DNA of 64,000 bases from Clostridium sp. SY8519 (lineage in GTDB: Bacteria > Bacillota > Clostridia > Lachnospirales > Lachnospiraceae), in the NCBI RefSeq assembly GCF_000270305.1, contig NC_015737.1, forward strand, positions 244,501 through 308,500. Reading direction: 5' to 3'. The notes beneath the pieces are model-generated. The model was not told where the DNA came from, made no database searches, and saw only the letters and a program-made list of their open reading frames with translations. The position numbers and the translations under genes were made by a program. This document shows positions 1 to 8,343 of this stretch, in pieces. Each line of letters starts with the position of its first letter. Within the stretch, counting starts at the first letter, position 1.

Positions 1-530
1 GCTGCCTTGCTGTTCAGGCTGCGGATCTGCTTGACGCAGGCATCCAGGGCCTCATCCGTCAGATCCTGGGTACGGCTCAGAATCACCGTAGTTGCATTGG
101 CAATCTGATCATTGAAAAATTCGCCGAAGGCGCGCATCTGCTTGACTGCCTTTTTCGCATTGACAACCGCCACGAGACCGTTTAATTTCACTCCGTGGCT
201 GCCTTCCAGCGGTGTCACCGACTTCATAACATCGGACAGTTTGCCGACACCAGAGGGCTCAATGATAATCCGGTCCGGATGATAGCCGCTGATGACTTCG
301 TTCAGGCTTCTGGAGAAGTCTCCCACCAGCGTACAGCAGATGCATCCGGAGTTCAGTTCCCGGATTTCCACGCCGGACTCTTTTAAGAATCCGCCGTCAA
401 TGCCTACCTCACCGTATTCATTTTCAATCAGTACCACCTGCTCGTCCGCCAGGGACTCTTTTAACAGTTTCTGGATCAGGGTCGTCTTGCCTGCTCCCAG
501 AAAACCGGAAATAATATCTACTTTTATCAT
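1..530 (-). CDS. CobW/COG0523-type GTP-binding protein, N-terminal part (3' end cut by window edge)
   Basis: The first 176 codons of a G3E-family P-loop GTPase run off the left edge. Visible motifs are a Walker A GFLGAGKT (residues 9-16), ENEYGEVGIDG (37-47), the hallmark metal-binding CxCC as GCICC (62-66) and a Walker B-like EPSG (91-94). Members of this family are metallochaperones or metal-insertion GTPases (zinc, cobalt, nickel or nitrile hydratase iron); which metal cannot be told here. The ATG at 528-530 is the first in-frame start; an AAGGAG lies about 13 bases upstream, a rather long spacing. The gene diverges from the LUD gene and has its own strong promoter with an inverted repeat at the predicted transcription start. 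The C-terminal CobW_C domain is outside the window. Confidence 0.85.
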   Translation of the reverse strand, partial: MIKVDIISGFLGAGKTTLIQKLLKESLADEQVVLIENEYGEVGIDGGFLKESGVEIRELNSGCICCTLVGDFSRSLNEVISGYHPDRIIIEPSGVGKLSDVMKSVTPLEGSHGVKLNGLVAVVNAKKAVKQMRAFGEFFNDQIANATTVILSRTQDLTDEALDACVKQIRSLNSKA

Positions 531-555
531 ACGATTTATTCACTCCTTTTTCTTC

Positions 556-575
556 TGCGGCATACACCTGCCGCA
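556..575. promoter_or_regulatory. Inverted repeat, possible operator of the CobW-type gene
   Basis: Perfect arms TGCGGCA and TGCCGCA are separated by six bases (TACACC). The repeat sits at about +3 to +22 of the predicted transcript, upstream of the ribosome binding site. It could be a repressor site or an mRNA hairpin. No known regulator box is recognised with certainty. Confidence 0.45.
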
Positions 576-584
576 ATATTAGAA

Positions 585-613
585 ATCATAGTCTGATTAG
601 GGGTAATTGTCAA
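585..613 (-). promoter_or_regulatory. Promoter of the CobW-type gene
   Basis: On the minus strand there is a TTGACA (608-613), 17 bases, then TATGAT (585-590). Transcription should start near 578, inside an inverted repeat. The match to the housekeeping sigma consensus is 6/6 and 5/6. Confidence 0.75.
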
Positions 614-624
614 GCCGCACGCCC

Positions 625-653
625 TTGTCCCTTCCGCAAAACCGTGCTACCAT
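625..653 (+). promoter_or_regulatory. Probable promoter of the LUD gene
   Basis: TTGTCC (625-630), a 17-base spacer and TACCAT (648-653) lie on the plus strand about 95 bases before the ATG. Two 18-base direct repeats (696-713 and 716-733) lie between promoter and start codon. Confidence 0.5.
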
Positions 654-749
654 ACTTCTTGGAAACACGATCCATGGAAAACCATCTGACACCTCTGACA
701 TCTATACAGCAGATCTGTCATCTTTACAGCAGAAAGGAAGGGATCCGAT

Positions 750-1388
750 ATGTCAGCAAAGTCTGATTTTTACCGCCGGCAGGCGGAAACCATTATCAAG
801 CATATGGAAAAGCGAAACATCAGGGGCATGTATGCGGAAAATGCCGCCGAAGCCCGCGCCAAAGCCCTGGCTCTCATTCAGCCGGATACCACGGTGGCTT
901 TCGGAGGATCCATGACACTGGAGGAAATCGGTCTTCTGGACACGCTGCGTGAACGCAGCGATATCCGTCTGCTGGACCGCTATGCCTGTCATACCCAGGA
1001 AGAACGGGAGCAGCTGTTCCGGGAGTCCTATTTCAGCGACTATTATCTCATGAGTTCCAACGCCATTACCCTGGACGGCCAGCTCATCAATATTGACGGC
1101 ACCGGCAACCGGGTCTCCGCCCTCATCTACGGTCCGAAACAGGTGATTATCGTAGCCGGCATGAACAAAGTGGTTACGTCGCTGGAGGAAGGCATCGCCC
1201 GGATCCGCAATATTTCCTCGCCGCCCAACTGTGTCCGCCTGGAACGGAAGACCCCCTGCGCGGTAACAGGTACCTGCGGCGACTGCTACGGTGAAGACTG
1301 TATCTGCAACCAGATCGTCCGCACCAGAAGAAGCGCGGTGAAAAACCGCATCCAGGTCATCCTCATCGGTGAGCCTCTGGGCTACTGA
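750..1388 (+). CDS. LUD-domain protein (LutC/YkgG-like, lactate-utilisation family)
   Basis: This 212-residue protein has the LUD (DUF162) fold signature: an early helical segment, then a FGGSMTLEEIG stretch (about residues 51-61) and a middle segment with a DGTGNRVSALIYGP-like motif near residue 115. The C-terminus carries a compact Cys cluster (PCAVTGTCGDCYGEDCICN), typical of the small stand-alone LUD proteins of Clostridia and possibly binding metal or an Fe-S cluster. Known LUD proteins such as LutC work with Fe-S partners in lactate oxidation, but no lutA or lutB neighbour is seen, so the substrate is unknown. The ATG at 750 is preceded by AAGGAAGGG at good spacing. It is monocistronic: a promoter lies upstream and a hairpin terminator directly downstream. 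Confidence 0.8.
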   Translation: MSAKSDFYRRQAETIIKHMEKRNIRGMYAENAAEARAKALALIQPDTTVAFGGSMTLEEIGLLDTLRERSDIRLLDRYACHTQEEREQLFRESYFSDYYLMSSNAITLDGQLINIDGTGNRVSALIYGPKQVIIVAGMNKVVTSLEEGIARIRNISSPPNCVRLERKTPCAVTGTCGDCYGEDCICNQIVRTRRSAVKNRIQVILIGEPLGY

Positions 1389-1433
1389 TGTTCCGGCATA
1401 CCCGAAAACCAGCCGGTATGCCCCTGATTTCTG

Positions 1434-1471
1434 AAAAAAATCCGCCGGACAGCATGTCCGACGGATTTTTT
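1434..1471. terminator. Bidirectional intrinsic terminator between the LUD gene and argS
   Basis: AAAAAAATCCG on the left and CGGATTTTTT on the right flank a GC stem with a short loop, so both converging genes get a U-run. Confidence 0.85.
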
Positions 1472-1493
1472 CTTTCTGTCACGCAGGCGGAGG

Positions 1494-3260
1494 TTACATC
1501 CTGTCCGGTGCGGTAAATCCAAGAACATCGATGGATGTTTCCAGGATCTGTCTGGTGAGCTGCAGAAGGGCCAGATAACCTTTCTGCCGTGTTTCGTCCT
1601 CTTCTGCCAGAATCTTTGTTTCATGGTAGAAATGGTTGAAGGCATTGGCCAGCTCGTAAACGTAGGCGCACAGACGATGGGGCGCCAGTTCCTCATAGGC
1701 ACTGCACATTGCGTCCTGAAACCGGGACAGCACCAGCATCAGGTCTTTTTCATTCTTTGTCTCCGGTGTGCAGAAGGCCGATTCCTCCGGGTTTTTGCCC
1801 TGCTCCGTATATTTTCTTAAAATCGACTTCATACGCACGATGGTATACAGAATATAAGGGCCGGTATTTCCCTCAAAGGAAGTGAACCGCTCCATATCAA
1901 ATATATAATCCTTGGATGCCTGGTTGGACAGGTCCCCGTACTTGATCGCGGACAAAGCTACCATTCCTGCTGTTTCCTGTGCCTCCGCTTCCTCCACGGT
2001 ATGGTTGCCGGCAATTTTCTGATACATTTCCTCCCGGATATCATCCAGCAGCGTTTCCAGGCGCATCACTCCGCCTTCACGGGTTTTGAAGGGTTTGCCG
2101 TCTTTTCCGTTCATGGTGCCGAAGCCGATAAAGGTAAGCTCGGTATCCGGTCCCACAATGCCTGTCTTTCTCGCACAGCGGAATACCTGGATAAAGTGCA
2201 TTTCCTGCCGTTTGTCCACTACATAAATCACCTGATCCGGGTGATAATCCTCCATTCTCCAGACCAGAGTGGCCAGGTCTGTCGATGTATACAGGGCAGC
2301 GCCGTCCGATTTCAGGATCATGCAGGGCGGGATCTCTTTCGTGTCAGTCTCCTCTTTCACGTCAACCACCAGTGCCCCGTCGCTGATGCGGGCGAATCCT
2401 TCCTCCTTCATCTTCTCTGCCATGGGCGCAATGTAAGGATCCGCGTCAGACTCCCCTTTCCACAGATCAAAGGATACCTGCAGCTTTTCGTAATTTTTCT
2501 TCAGATCAGATACTGACACATTCAGGATATGCCGAAGCAGCGCGCGGTAACCTCTGCGTCCGTGCTGCAGCTGAAATGTAGCCTCCATGGCTTCTGCCTT
2601 GTAGTCCGCATCCTCTTTGGATCTGCCGGAAGCCGTCGGATAGATTTCTTCCAGTTCTGAAATGGTAAAGGGCGGTTCTTCCGGATATTCTCCGGTATAA
2701 TCTGGGTCAAAATAAGGCAGATCCGGTTTTCTCTGCTTCAGTTCTGTGATAATCAGTCCCATCTGCAGGCCCCAGTCACCCAGATGCACATCGCCGATCA
2801 CCCGGTTGCCCATATAGCGGCAGATGCGTTTGACGCTTTCCCCGATCACCGCGGAACGCAGATGTCCCACATGCAGGGGCTTTGCCACATTGGGGCCGCC
2901 GTAGTCGATCATAATTGTCTTCGGTTCTTTTACTTTTTCACAGCCGAAACGCCGGTCCGAAGCCATGTCCGTCATATACTGCTTCAGATATTCCGGCGCC
3001 AGCCGCAGGTTCAGAAACCCCGGCTTCACGCTTTCCACGGAAGCGAACATGGGATTGGAAGCCAGCGCTGCCGCCACATCATCCGCGATCATAAACGGCG
3101 CCTTGTGGTACTGCTTGGCTGCCGCCAGCGCGCCGTTGCACTGATATTCACAAAGATCCGGCCGGTTGGATAAGGTCACTTTTCCGTAGGACGCGTCATA
3201 TCCGGCCTGCTGAAACGCCTGGGTTACCTCCCGGGCAATCAGATCCAATACTTTTTCCAT
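1494..3260 (-). CDS. argS: Arginyl-tRNA synthetase
   Basis: A class I aminoacyl-tRNA synthetase that attaches arginine to tRNA-Arg in the cytosol. The 588-residue product has the N-terminal Add1 tRNA-binding domain, the class I signature as HVGH (residues 130-133) within a GGPNVAKPLHVGH context, and an FKTREGG segment in the position where ArgRS replaces KMSKS. The C-terminal anticodon-binding helices include a conserved EGNTGPYILYT block. The frame is open for 34 more codons upstream, but the ATG at 3260 has AGGAG nine bases ahead and begins the family's usual N-terminus, so it is preferred. It follows ftsZ after a weak terminator. No T-box leader fits in the 177-base gap. Confidence 0.96.
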   Translation of the reverse strand: MEKVLDLIAREVTQAFQQAGYDASYGKVTLSNRPDLCEYQCNGALAAAKQYHKAPFMIADDVAAALASNPMFASVESVKPGFLNLRLAPEYLKQYMTDMASDRRFGCEKVKEPKTIMIDYGGPNVAKPLHVGHLRSAVIGESVKRICRYMGNRVIGDVHLGDWGLQMGLIITELKQRKPDLPYFDPDYTGEYPEEPPFTISELEEIYPTASGRSKEDADYKAEAMEATFQLQHGRRGYRALLRHILNVSVSDLKKNYEKLQVSFDLWKGESDADPYIAPMAEKMKEEGFARISDGALVVDVKEETDTKEIPPCMILKSDGAALYTSTDLATLVWRMEDYHPDQVIYVVDKRQEMHFIQVFRCARKTGIVGPDTELTFIGFGTMNGKDGKPFKTREGGVMRLETLLDDIREEMYQKIAGNHTVEEAEAQETAGMVALSAIKYGDLSNQASKDYIFDMERFTSFEGNTGPYILYTIVRMKSILRKYTEQGKNPEESAFCTPETKNEKDLMLVLSRFQDAMCSAYEELAPHRLCAYVYELANAFNHFYHETKILAEEDETRQKGYLALLQLTRQILETSIDVLGFTAPDRM

Positions 3261-3362
3261 AACTGTATACTCCTGTACTTGTTCTGGTTCCTGCCGCCAC
3301 TCTCCCGGAATGCCGGAGGGAACATCCGCAGACCCTTCTTCCAAGGGTCCCTGTGTCTGCAA

Positions 3363-3400
3363 CTGAAGAAAGGAGAAACACGCACAGCATGTTTCTCCTG
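3363..3400 (-). terminator. Probable ftsZ terminator
   Basis: On the minus strand GGAGAAAC and GTTTCTCC form an 8-bp stem around an 11-base loop, followed by TTTCTTC. The U-run is imperfect, so read-through into argS is possible. Confidence 0.5.
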
Positions 3401-3437
3401 AAATCGTTCGAAGGAATTCTGGAAACCGTTCGGGATA

Positions 3438-4571
3438 CTATTTTCTGGGATTTTTCAGGAAGGTCGGTATGGAAATATCCTTGGCCGGTTTGGGCTGGGG
3501 AATCCTTGCGCCGATCGGTTCCGTCGGAATCGCTGTGCTCTGGGGCGCGCTCTGCTGGGGCGCAGCTTCCGGAGCCGCTGCGGCTGTTCTTCTGCCAAGG
3601 CCGGGGACATCGATTTCCTTTTCATCCGTCAGGCCGGTGGCAATGACAGTGATCTGAACAGAATCCTCTGCGGTGTCGTCGTATTTCGCGCCGAAGATGA
3701 TATTGGCATCTTCGCCGGTCAGATCCTGGACATAGTTTGCCGCGTCGTTGGCATCCATCAGGGAAATATCGCCGGAGATATTGATGATGACATGGGAGGC
3801 TCCCTTGATATTGGTCTCAAGCAGCGGACTTTCCACAGCAATCTTCACTGCTTCCAGCGCCTTGTCGTCGCCGCTGGCGGATCCGATTCCGATATGTGCC
3901 AGTCCCTTGTCTCTCATAACGGTCTCTACATCCGCAAAGTCCAGGTTGATCAGGGCCGGAAGGTTGATCAGGTCCGTGATTCCCTGTACCGCCTGCTGAA
4001 GTACAATATCTGCCTTCTTTAAGGCGTCTTTCATAGTGGTGCGGCGGTCAACAATCTCCAGCAGCTTGTCATTGGGGATCACAATCAGTGTATCCACCGA
4101 ATCTTTCAGCTTTTCGATGCCGGCCAGCGCGTTTTTCATACGTGCCTTGGCTTCGAAACGAAACGGCTTGGTTACCACACCGACGGTAAGAATGCCTTTT
4201 TCCTTTGCCATTCTGGCTACCACAGGGGCACCGCCGGTACCGGTACCGCCGCCCATACCGCAGGTGACGAATACCATATCCGCGCCTTCAATCGCCTCAG
4301 CCAGTTCGCTGCTGCTTTCCTCGGCTGCCTTCTCGCCCACTTCCGGTCTGGCGCCGGCGCCCAGGCCGTTGGTCAGTTTTTCTCCAATGGGGATCAGTGT
4401 CGGAGCCTTGCAAAGAGCCAGGGCCTGTTTGTCCGTATTCACACCGACAAATTCCACACCGCCAATATTTTCATCTATCATACGGTTCACGGCATTGTTG
4501 CCGGCACCGCCAATACCTAACACAATGATCTTGGCATTGGATTCCGTCTGAATGTCTGTAATTTCCAGCAC
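3438..4571 (-). CDS. ftsZ: Cell division protein FtsZ
   Basis: The tubulin-like GTPase that forms the Z ring at midcell. The 377-residue protein has the nucleotide-binding [11 protein letters not shown] segment (21-31), the tubulin signature GGGTGTG (107-113), and a T7-loop region with NLDFADV. A Pro/Ala/Gln-rich linker then leads to the C-terminal tail [13 protein letters not shown], which matches the conserved peptide that binds membrane tethers. It is the last division gene in the cluster, 243 bases after ftsQ, with a terminator and its own promoter in between, so it can be expressed separately. No ftsA precedes it, unlike in Bacillus; the tether here may be SepF or an FtsA encoded elsewhere. 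Confidence 0.97.
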   Translation of the reverse strand: MLEITDIQTESNAKIIVLGIGGAGNNAVNRMIDENIGGVEFVGVNTDKQALALCKAPTLIPIGEKLTNGLGAGARPEVGEKAAEESSSELAEAIEGADMVFVTCGMGGGTGTGGAPVVARMAKEKGILTVGVVTKPFRFEAKARMKNALAGIEKLKDSVDTLIVIPNDKLLEIVDRRTTMKDALKKADIVLQQAVQGITDLINLPALINLDFADVETVMRDKGLAHIGIGSASGDDKALEAVKIAVESPLLETNIKGASHVIINISGDISLMDANDAANYVQDLTGEDANIIFGAKYDDTAEDSVQITVIATGLTDEKEIDVPGLGRRTAAAAPEAAPQQSAPQSTAIPTEPIGARIPQPKPAKDISIPTFLKNPRK

Positions 4572-4652
4572 GTCTGTTTCCTCCTTCTATATCCTGAAAA
4601 CGAAATAATTCAGCTTGCAGTTCCGCATTTTTAAGCGAAAACAGTCAAGATA

Positions 4653-4681
4653 ATAATATAATCTTTTCCCTGATTATTCAA
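4653..4681 (-). promoter_or_regulatory. ftsZ promoter
   Basis: TTGAAT (4676-4681), 17 bases and TATTAT (4653-4658) on the minus strand. The surrounding DNA is markedly AT-rich. It leaves a leader of about 75 bases before the ftsZ start. Confidence 0.65.
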
Positions 4682-4784
4682 CATATAATTTTACTTTTCC
4701 CAAATATATCCGCTGCTTTCCGAACCTCCGGCACATAAATTGCATTCGGAGGAACCAAATGCCTGCTGCCGGCGGAAGCGCCGG

Positions 4785-4805
4785 AAAAAAGCCGGCATTC
4801 CGGCA
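4785..4805 (-). terminator. Probable terminator after ftsQ
   Basis: On the minus strand GCCGG-AATG-CCGGC is followed directly by six T. The stem is only five to six bp but GC-rich. It lies just after the ftsQ stop and before the ftsZ promoter. Confidence 0.55.
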
Positions 4806-4814
4806 GGTGTTCCG

Positions 4815-5744
4815 TCAGTTTTCCTGTCCGTCGGCGCCGGAAGACTCTGCCGTGCGTCCGGTGCCGGTCTTTGCGGCACTTTTTCTGCTGCTGTCTGCAG
4901 TACCTTTTTTGCTGCTGCCCGAGGTGTCTTTTTTGCTGCTCTCTGCCGTGCTGTCCACCGTGCTTTTCCCCGACCAGACCGTCAATTCTTTTTTCTTGAA
5001 ATAAATATCTGTGGTGGCTTCTGTCCATGTCTCCATGTGAAGCGTTCCCGTCAGTTTTCTTTTTCTGATCTTCGGCAGGATATTCTGTACCCGGACAATC
5101 TTCTCATTCAGATAAACCGTATCTCCCAGATCCACCTGCACTTTTCCGTAATCCAGCAGATAGGTGCCGTCCGCTTTTACCAGCACCGCATCCGGCATGA
5201 TCTTATATTTTTTCATCAGGCGGGAGATGCTCAGCAAATCGTTCAGGGCCTCGTTGTTGCTGATTTTCAGCTTTTGGTACAGGGTACCGCCGGAAAACTT
5301 CAGTCCCGCGATGCGCATGGTCTGGTCCAGCGGCTGATCCGTCCGCAGCAGGACCAGGCCTGTTTTGTCAATATAGGCAAAGGATTTGCCGGAGGAAAGC
5401 GCCACGTAACCGATGGCCTCTTTTTCATCCACCGTAATCACCAGATCATGGGGCGTCTTCATGCTGACTGTCACGCCGGAAGCGTAGGGCATCTGCGCCG
5501 GACTGCCGAACCGGTACCGCAGACAGACAAACAGGGAATTCCAGGAGGTCTTCCCGGTCATCACGGCCTTCTCCACCGTCTTGTCCGAATACAGCGTATT
5601 TCCCTTGACAGTCACGGATTTCACAGTAAAAACCTTCAGCACAATAACCGTCAGCGCTCCCAGAATAACCAGGATGATGATCAGCGCCATCCGGCGAATC
5701 CGATGTGCCATTTTTTTCTGTGCGGATGTTTTCTTAGTGTTCAT
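4815..5744 (-). CDS. ftsQ: Cell division protein FtsQ/DivIB
   Basis: A bitopic divisome protein of 309 residues. It has a short basic cytoplasmic N-terminus, one membrane segment (about 19-38), then a POTRA domain beginning FTVKSVTVKGN and an FtsQ-type beta domain. In the divisome it links FtsL/FtsB-like proteins to the septal synthase FtsW-PBP. The last 50 or so residues are a low-complexity Ser/Thr/Lys/Gly tail, probably disordered outside the membrane. The frame is open further upstream, but the ATG at 5744 overlaps the 3' end of ftsW by 11 bases and puts the membrane segment at the usual place. The ribosome binding site is weak (GGCGG), which suggests translational coupling to ftsW. Confidence 0.88.
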   Translation of the reverse strand: MNTKKTSAQKKMAHRIRRMALIIILVILGALTVIVLKVFTVKSVTVKGNTLYSDKTVEKAVMTGKTSWNSLFVCLRYRFGSPAQMPYASGVTVSMKTPHDLVITVDEKEAIGYVALSSGKSFAYIDKTGLVLLRTDQPLDQTMRIAGLKFSGGTLYQKLKISNNEALNDLLSISRLMKKYKIMPDAVLVKADGTYLLDYGKVQVDLGDTVYLNEKIVRVQNILPKIRKRKLTGTLHMETWTEATTDIYFKKKELTVWSGKSTVDSTAESSKKDTSGSSKKGTADSSRKSAAKTGTGRTAESSGADGQEN

Positions 5745-6891
5745 AATGTACCGCCGATTCTTTTGCATTCTCTCCTGTGTGCAGCGGGATGGACCTGGAG
5801 ACTCCAAGCACCAGCCCCATCTCCGCCAGCAGCATGATCACCGAGGTTCCTCCGTAACTGATAAACGGAAGGGTTATGCCCGTATTGGGAATCGTATTGG
5901 TCACCACGGCAATATTCAGAATCACCTGCAGCGCGATGTGCCCCATGACGCCGATGACCATCAGAGAGGCGAAGAGATCTCTGGCATTGTTGGCGATTAC
6001 CATAAACCGCCAGATCAGCAGGCCGAATAAGAGCAGCACGCCGATGGCGCCAAACAGGCCAAGCTCCTCCGTAATAATGGTAAAAATAAAATCATTCTGC
6101 GCTTCCGGCACATAGTTCATTTTCTGGATGCTGTTGCCAAGGCCCTTTCCGAAAAGCCCGCCGGATCCCAGCGCATACAGTCCCTGCAGCGTCTGATAGA
6201 CGTCATTGGGATACTGATCCGGATGGAGCCAGGCCTTAATACGGACGCTCCGATAGCCGGCCAGCAGCGTAAAGATCCCCGCCGCCCCGGCTCCGGCCAC
6301 AATCAGGCCAAGAAAATGCGAATACTTCGGACTGACTACAAACATCATAATCACGGCAATGCCTGCAATGATAATCGCTGTACTTAAGTTGGTGGCCGCA
6401 ATCGGAATCAGCACCGGAATCAGATAGGCCAGCACCTTCAGCACCGTGCGGAAACTGCTGATCTGCCTGGGAATTCTGCACAGTACCGACGCCAGAAAAA
6501 CAATCACAGCGATTTTCGCGAACTCGGAGGGCTGAAAACTCACGCCGCCGATGTTGAGCCAGCGCTGGGAATTGTTGTAGGAAGTACCCGCTACAATTAC
6601 CGCAAAGCACAGCAGAATCGAGAAAATATATGCTCCTTTTGCGATCCGTTTCCAGAACGTGTAGCGAACCTGGGAGAAAAAGAGCATAAAAACCAGGCCG
6701 ATGAGCACCGAGCGCAGCTGCCGCTTCAGATAAAATGCCGCGTCGTGAAACTGGCTCATGGCCTCATAGGAGCTGACGCTGTACAGCATGACCAGACCGA
6801 ACCCCACAAGGAAAATGATAAGAAACAGCAGGCTGTAGTCAAAAAATCTGGAATTGTTCACCGGGTTCCGCAATCTGCGCAGAAAATTCAT
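5734..6891 (-). CDS. ftsW: Septal peptidoglycan glycosyltransferase FtsW (SEDS family)
   Basis: A SEDS glycosyltransferase that polymerises lipid II at the septum with a class B PBP. The 385-residue protein has about ten membrane segments and family blocks YNNSQRWLNIGGVSFQPSEFAKI, a VLLQPDLST-like region represented here by AATNLSTA, and the C-terminal PNTGITLPFISYGGTS. RodA and SpoVE share these motifs, so the FtsW name rests mainly on the position between murD and ftsQ. The ATG at 6891 follows an AAGGAG embedded in the end of murD, only six bases after its stop. The usual LLQPD aspartate motif is less clear than in Bacillus FtsW. Confidence 0.9.
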   Translation of the reverse strand: MNFLRRLRNPVNNSRFFDYSLLFLIIFLVGFGLVMLYSVSSYEAMSQFHDAAFYLKRQLRSVLIGLVFMLFFSQVRYTFWKRIAKGAYIFSILLCFAVIVAGTSYNNSQRWLNIGGVSFQPSEFAKIAVIVFLASVLCRIPRQISSFRTVLKVLAYLIPVLIPIAATNLSTAIIIAGIAVIMMFVVSPKYSHFLGLIVAGAGAAGIFTLLAGYRSVRIKAWLHPDQYPNDVYQTLQGLYALGSGGLFGKGLGNSIQKMNYVPEAQNDFIFTIITEELGLFGAIGVLLLFGLLIWRFMVIANNARDLFASLMVIGVMGHIALQVILNIAVVTNTIPNTGITLPFISYGGTSVIMLLAEMGLVLGVSRSIPLHTGENAKESAVHYEH

Positions 6892-6897
6892 GATCCA

Positions 6898-8256
6898 TTA
6901 CTCCTTTAACGCATGCACCATTTCCTTAAACATACGTCCGCGAACTTCATAATTCGGGAACATTCCCCAGCTTGCACAGGCCGGAGACAGCAATACAGTG
7001 TCTCCATTTTCTGCCGACTGATAGCAAATGTCAACCGCTTCCTGCAGAGAATCCGCGAAAACATAATCCGTAAAGCCCAGTTCCTTTGCCTCCTGTGCAA
7101 TTTTCTCAGCAGTCTGGCCCAGAAGTACCAGTTTCTTCACTTTGCCGTCAAAGCTCCGGATCCATTCTTTGTAATCGGACTGTTTGTCGTATCCGCCGGC
7201 AATCAGAAGAGTCGGCCGGTCCATGGCCTGAATGCCCTTGATGGCCGCATCCGGATTGGTGCCTTTTGAGTCATTGTAAAAACGGATGCCCCGTTTTTCC
7301 GTTACATATTCAATTCTGTGCTCCACTGCCTGAAAGCTGCGGAGTACCGAGGCGATGGTATCAAAGGAAACCCCTGCGGCATGCGCCATGGCAGCTGCCG
7401 CCATGGCATTCTCATGGTTGTGACGGCCGAGAATATTCAGTTCGGTGGTTTCCACGATCCTGTTTACGGTTCCCTGTTCCGCGCAGCAGATCGTATCTCC
7501 GTCCAGATAATACCCGTCCTTCAGCACACGGGCGCTGGAAAACCAGATGATTTTCGCCTGCAGCGCATGGGCCCGGTCCCGGAGGATTTCGTCCTCATAA
7601 TTCAACACACAGACATCCTCTGCTGTCTGATTTTTCGCAATGTTTAATTTTGCCCGGATATAATTTTCCATCGTATGATGCCGGTTCAGGTGATCCGGTG
7701 TAATGTTCAGCACAGCAGCCACATTGGGATGAAACTGATCAATGGTCTCCAGCTGAAAACTGCTGATTTCCGCCACGGTCACGGTATCATCGGTGGAATC
7801 GGACACTTCACTGGTATAGGGGATTCCGATATTTCCCACGACTTTCACATCTGCTCCCGACGCTTTCATAATCTCTCCCAGGAGTGAGGTTGTGGTGGTT
7901 TTTCCGTTTGTTCCGGTAATGGCAAGAATTTTACCCTTCTGACAGCGGTACCCTAATTCAATCTCTCCCCAGACCGGAATGCCCCGCTCTTTCAGCCGGA
8001 GCACCAGCGGAAGATCCGTAGGGATCCCGGGACTCAGCACCGCCAGCTGAATTCCCGCTGTCTGTTCTTCTGTAAGGCTTCCCGTGACCAGCTCCGGCTG
8101 TCTGCCGTCAAACTGCCCCAGGACCTTTTCGGTATCCAGTTCTTTATTTTCATCAAAAAGAAGCACCTGCGCCCCTTTGTCCAAAAGCAGCTTTGCCGCC
8201 GCAATTCCGCTGATGCCGGTTCCGTATACCATTGTCTTCCGATTGGTAAAATCCAT
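6898..8256 (-). CDS. murD: UDP-N-acetylmuramoylalanine--D-glutamate ligase
   Basis: A cytoplasmic Mur ligase that adds D-glutamate to UDP-MurNAc-L-Ala using ATP. The 452-residue protein has an N-terminal Rossmann domain (GTGISGIAAAKLL), the ATP-binding GTNGKTTT (115-122), a Mur-ligase middle block with NITPDHLNRH, and the C-terminal YNDSKGTNPDA and SPACASWGMFPNYEVRG motifs. The frame is open 13 codons upstream, but the ATG at 8256 has GGAGG eight bases ahead. It follows mraY in the cluster. The stem-loop at 8289-8319 in the mraY-murD gap lies just before its ribosome binding site. Confidence 0.96.
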   Translation of the reverse strand: MDFTNRKTMVYGTGISGIAAAKLLLDKGAQVLLFDENKELDTEKVLGQFDGRQPELVTGSLTEEQTAGIQLAVLSPGIPTDLPLVLRLKERGIPVWGEIELGYRCQKGKILAITGTNGKTTTTSLLGEIMKASGADVKVVGNIGIPYTSEVSDSTDDTVTVAEISSFQLETIDQFHPNVAAVLNITPDHLNRHHTMENYIRAKLNIAKNQTAEDVCVLNYEDEILRDRAHALQAKIIWFSSARVLKDGYYLDGDTICCAEQGTVNRIVETTELNILGRHNHENAMAAAAMAHAAGVSFDTIASVLRSFQAVEHRIEYVTEKRGIRFYNDSKGTNPDAAIKGIQAMDRPTLLIAGGYDKQSDYKEWIRSFDGKVKKLVLLGQTAEKIAQEAKELGFTDYVFADSLQEAVDICYQSAENGDTVLLSPACASWGMFPNYEVRGRMFKEMVHALKE

Positions 8257-8288
8257 GTGTTTTTCCTCCAGTGATGCACATATAGCTG

Positions 8289-8319
8289 CCCCCACTCCTG
8301 CAAAAGCAGGGAATGGGGG
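8289..8319 (-). other. Stem-loop in the mraY-murD gap
   Basis: A GC-rich hairpin (CCCCCA..CTGC / GCAG..TGGGGG, AAAA loop on the plus strand) lies about 30 bases upstream of the murD start. No U-run follows in the direction of transcription, so it is more likely an mRNA processing or translation element than a terminator. Confidence 0.4.
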
Positions 8320-8343
8320 TGTTGTCCAGTCTCTTTGTCTCTG

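Noticed and set aside
4740-5837. 365-residue open frame on the plus strand
   Set aside because: Antisense shadow of ftsQ; low-complexity Cys/Phe-rich translation.
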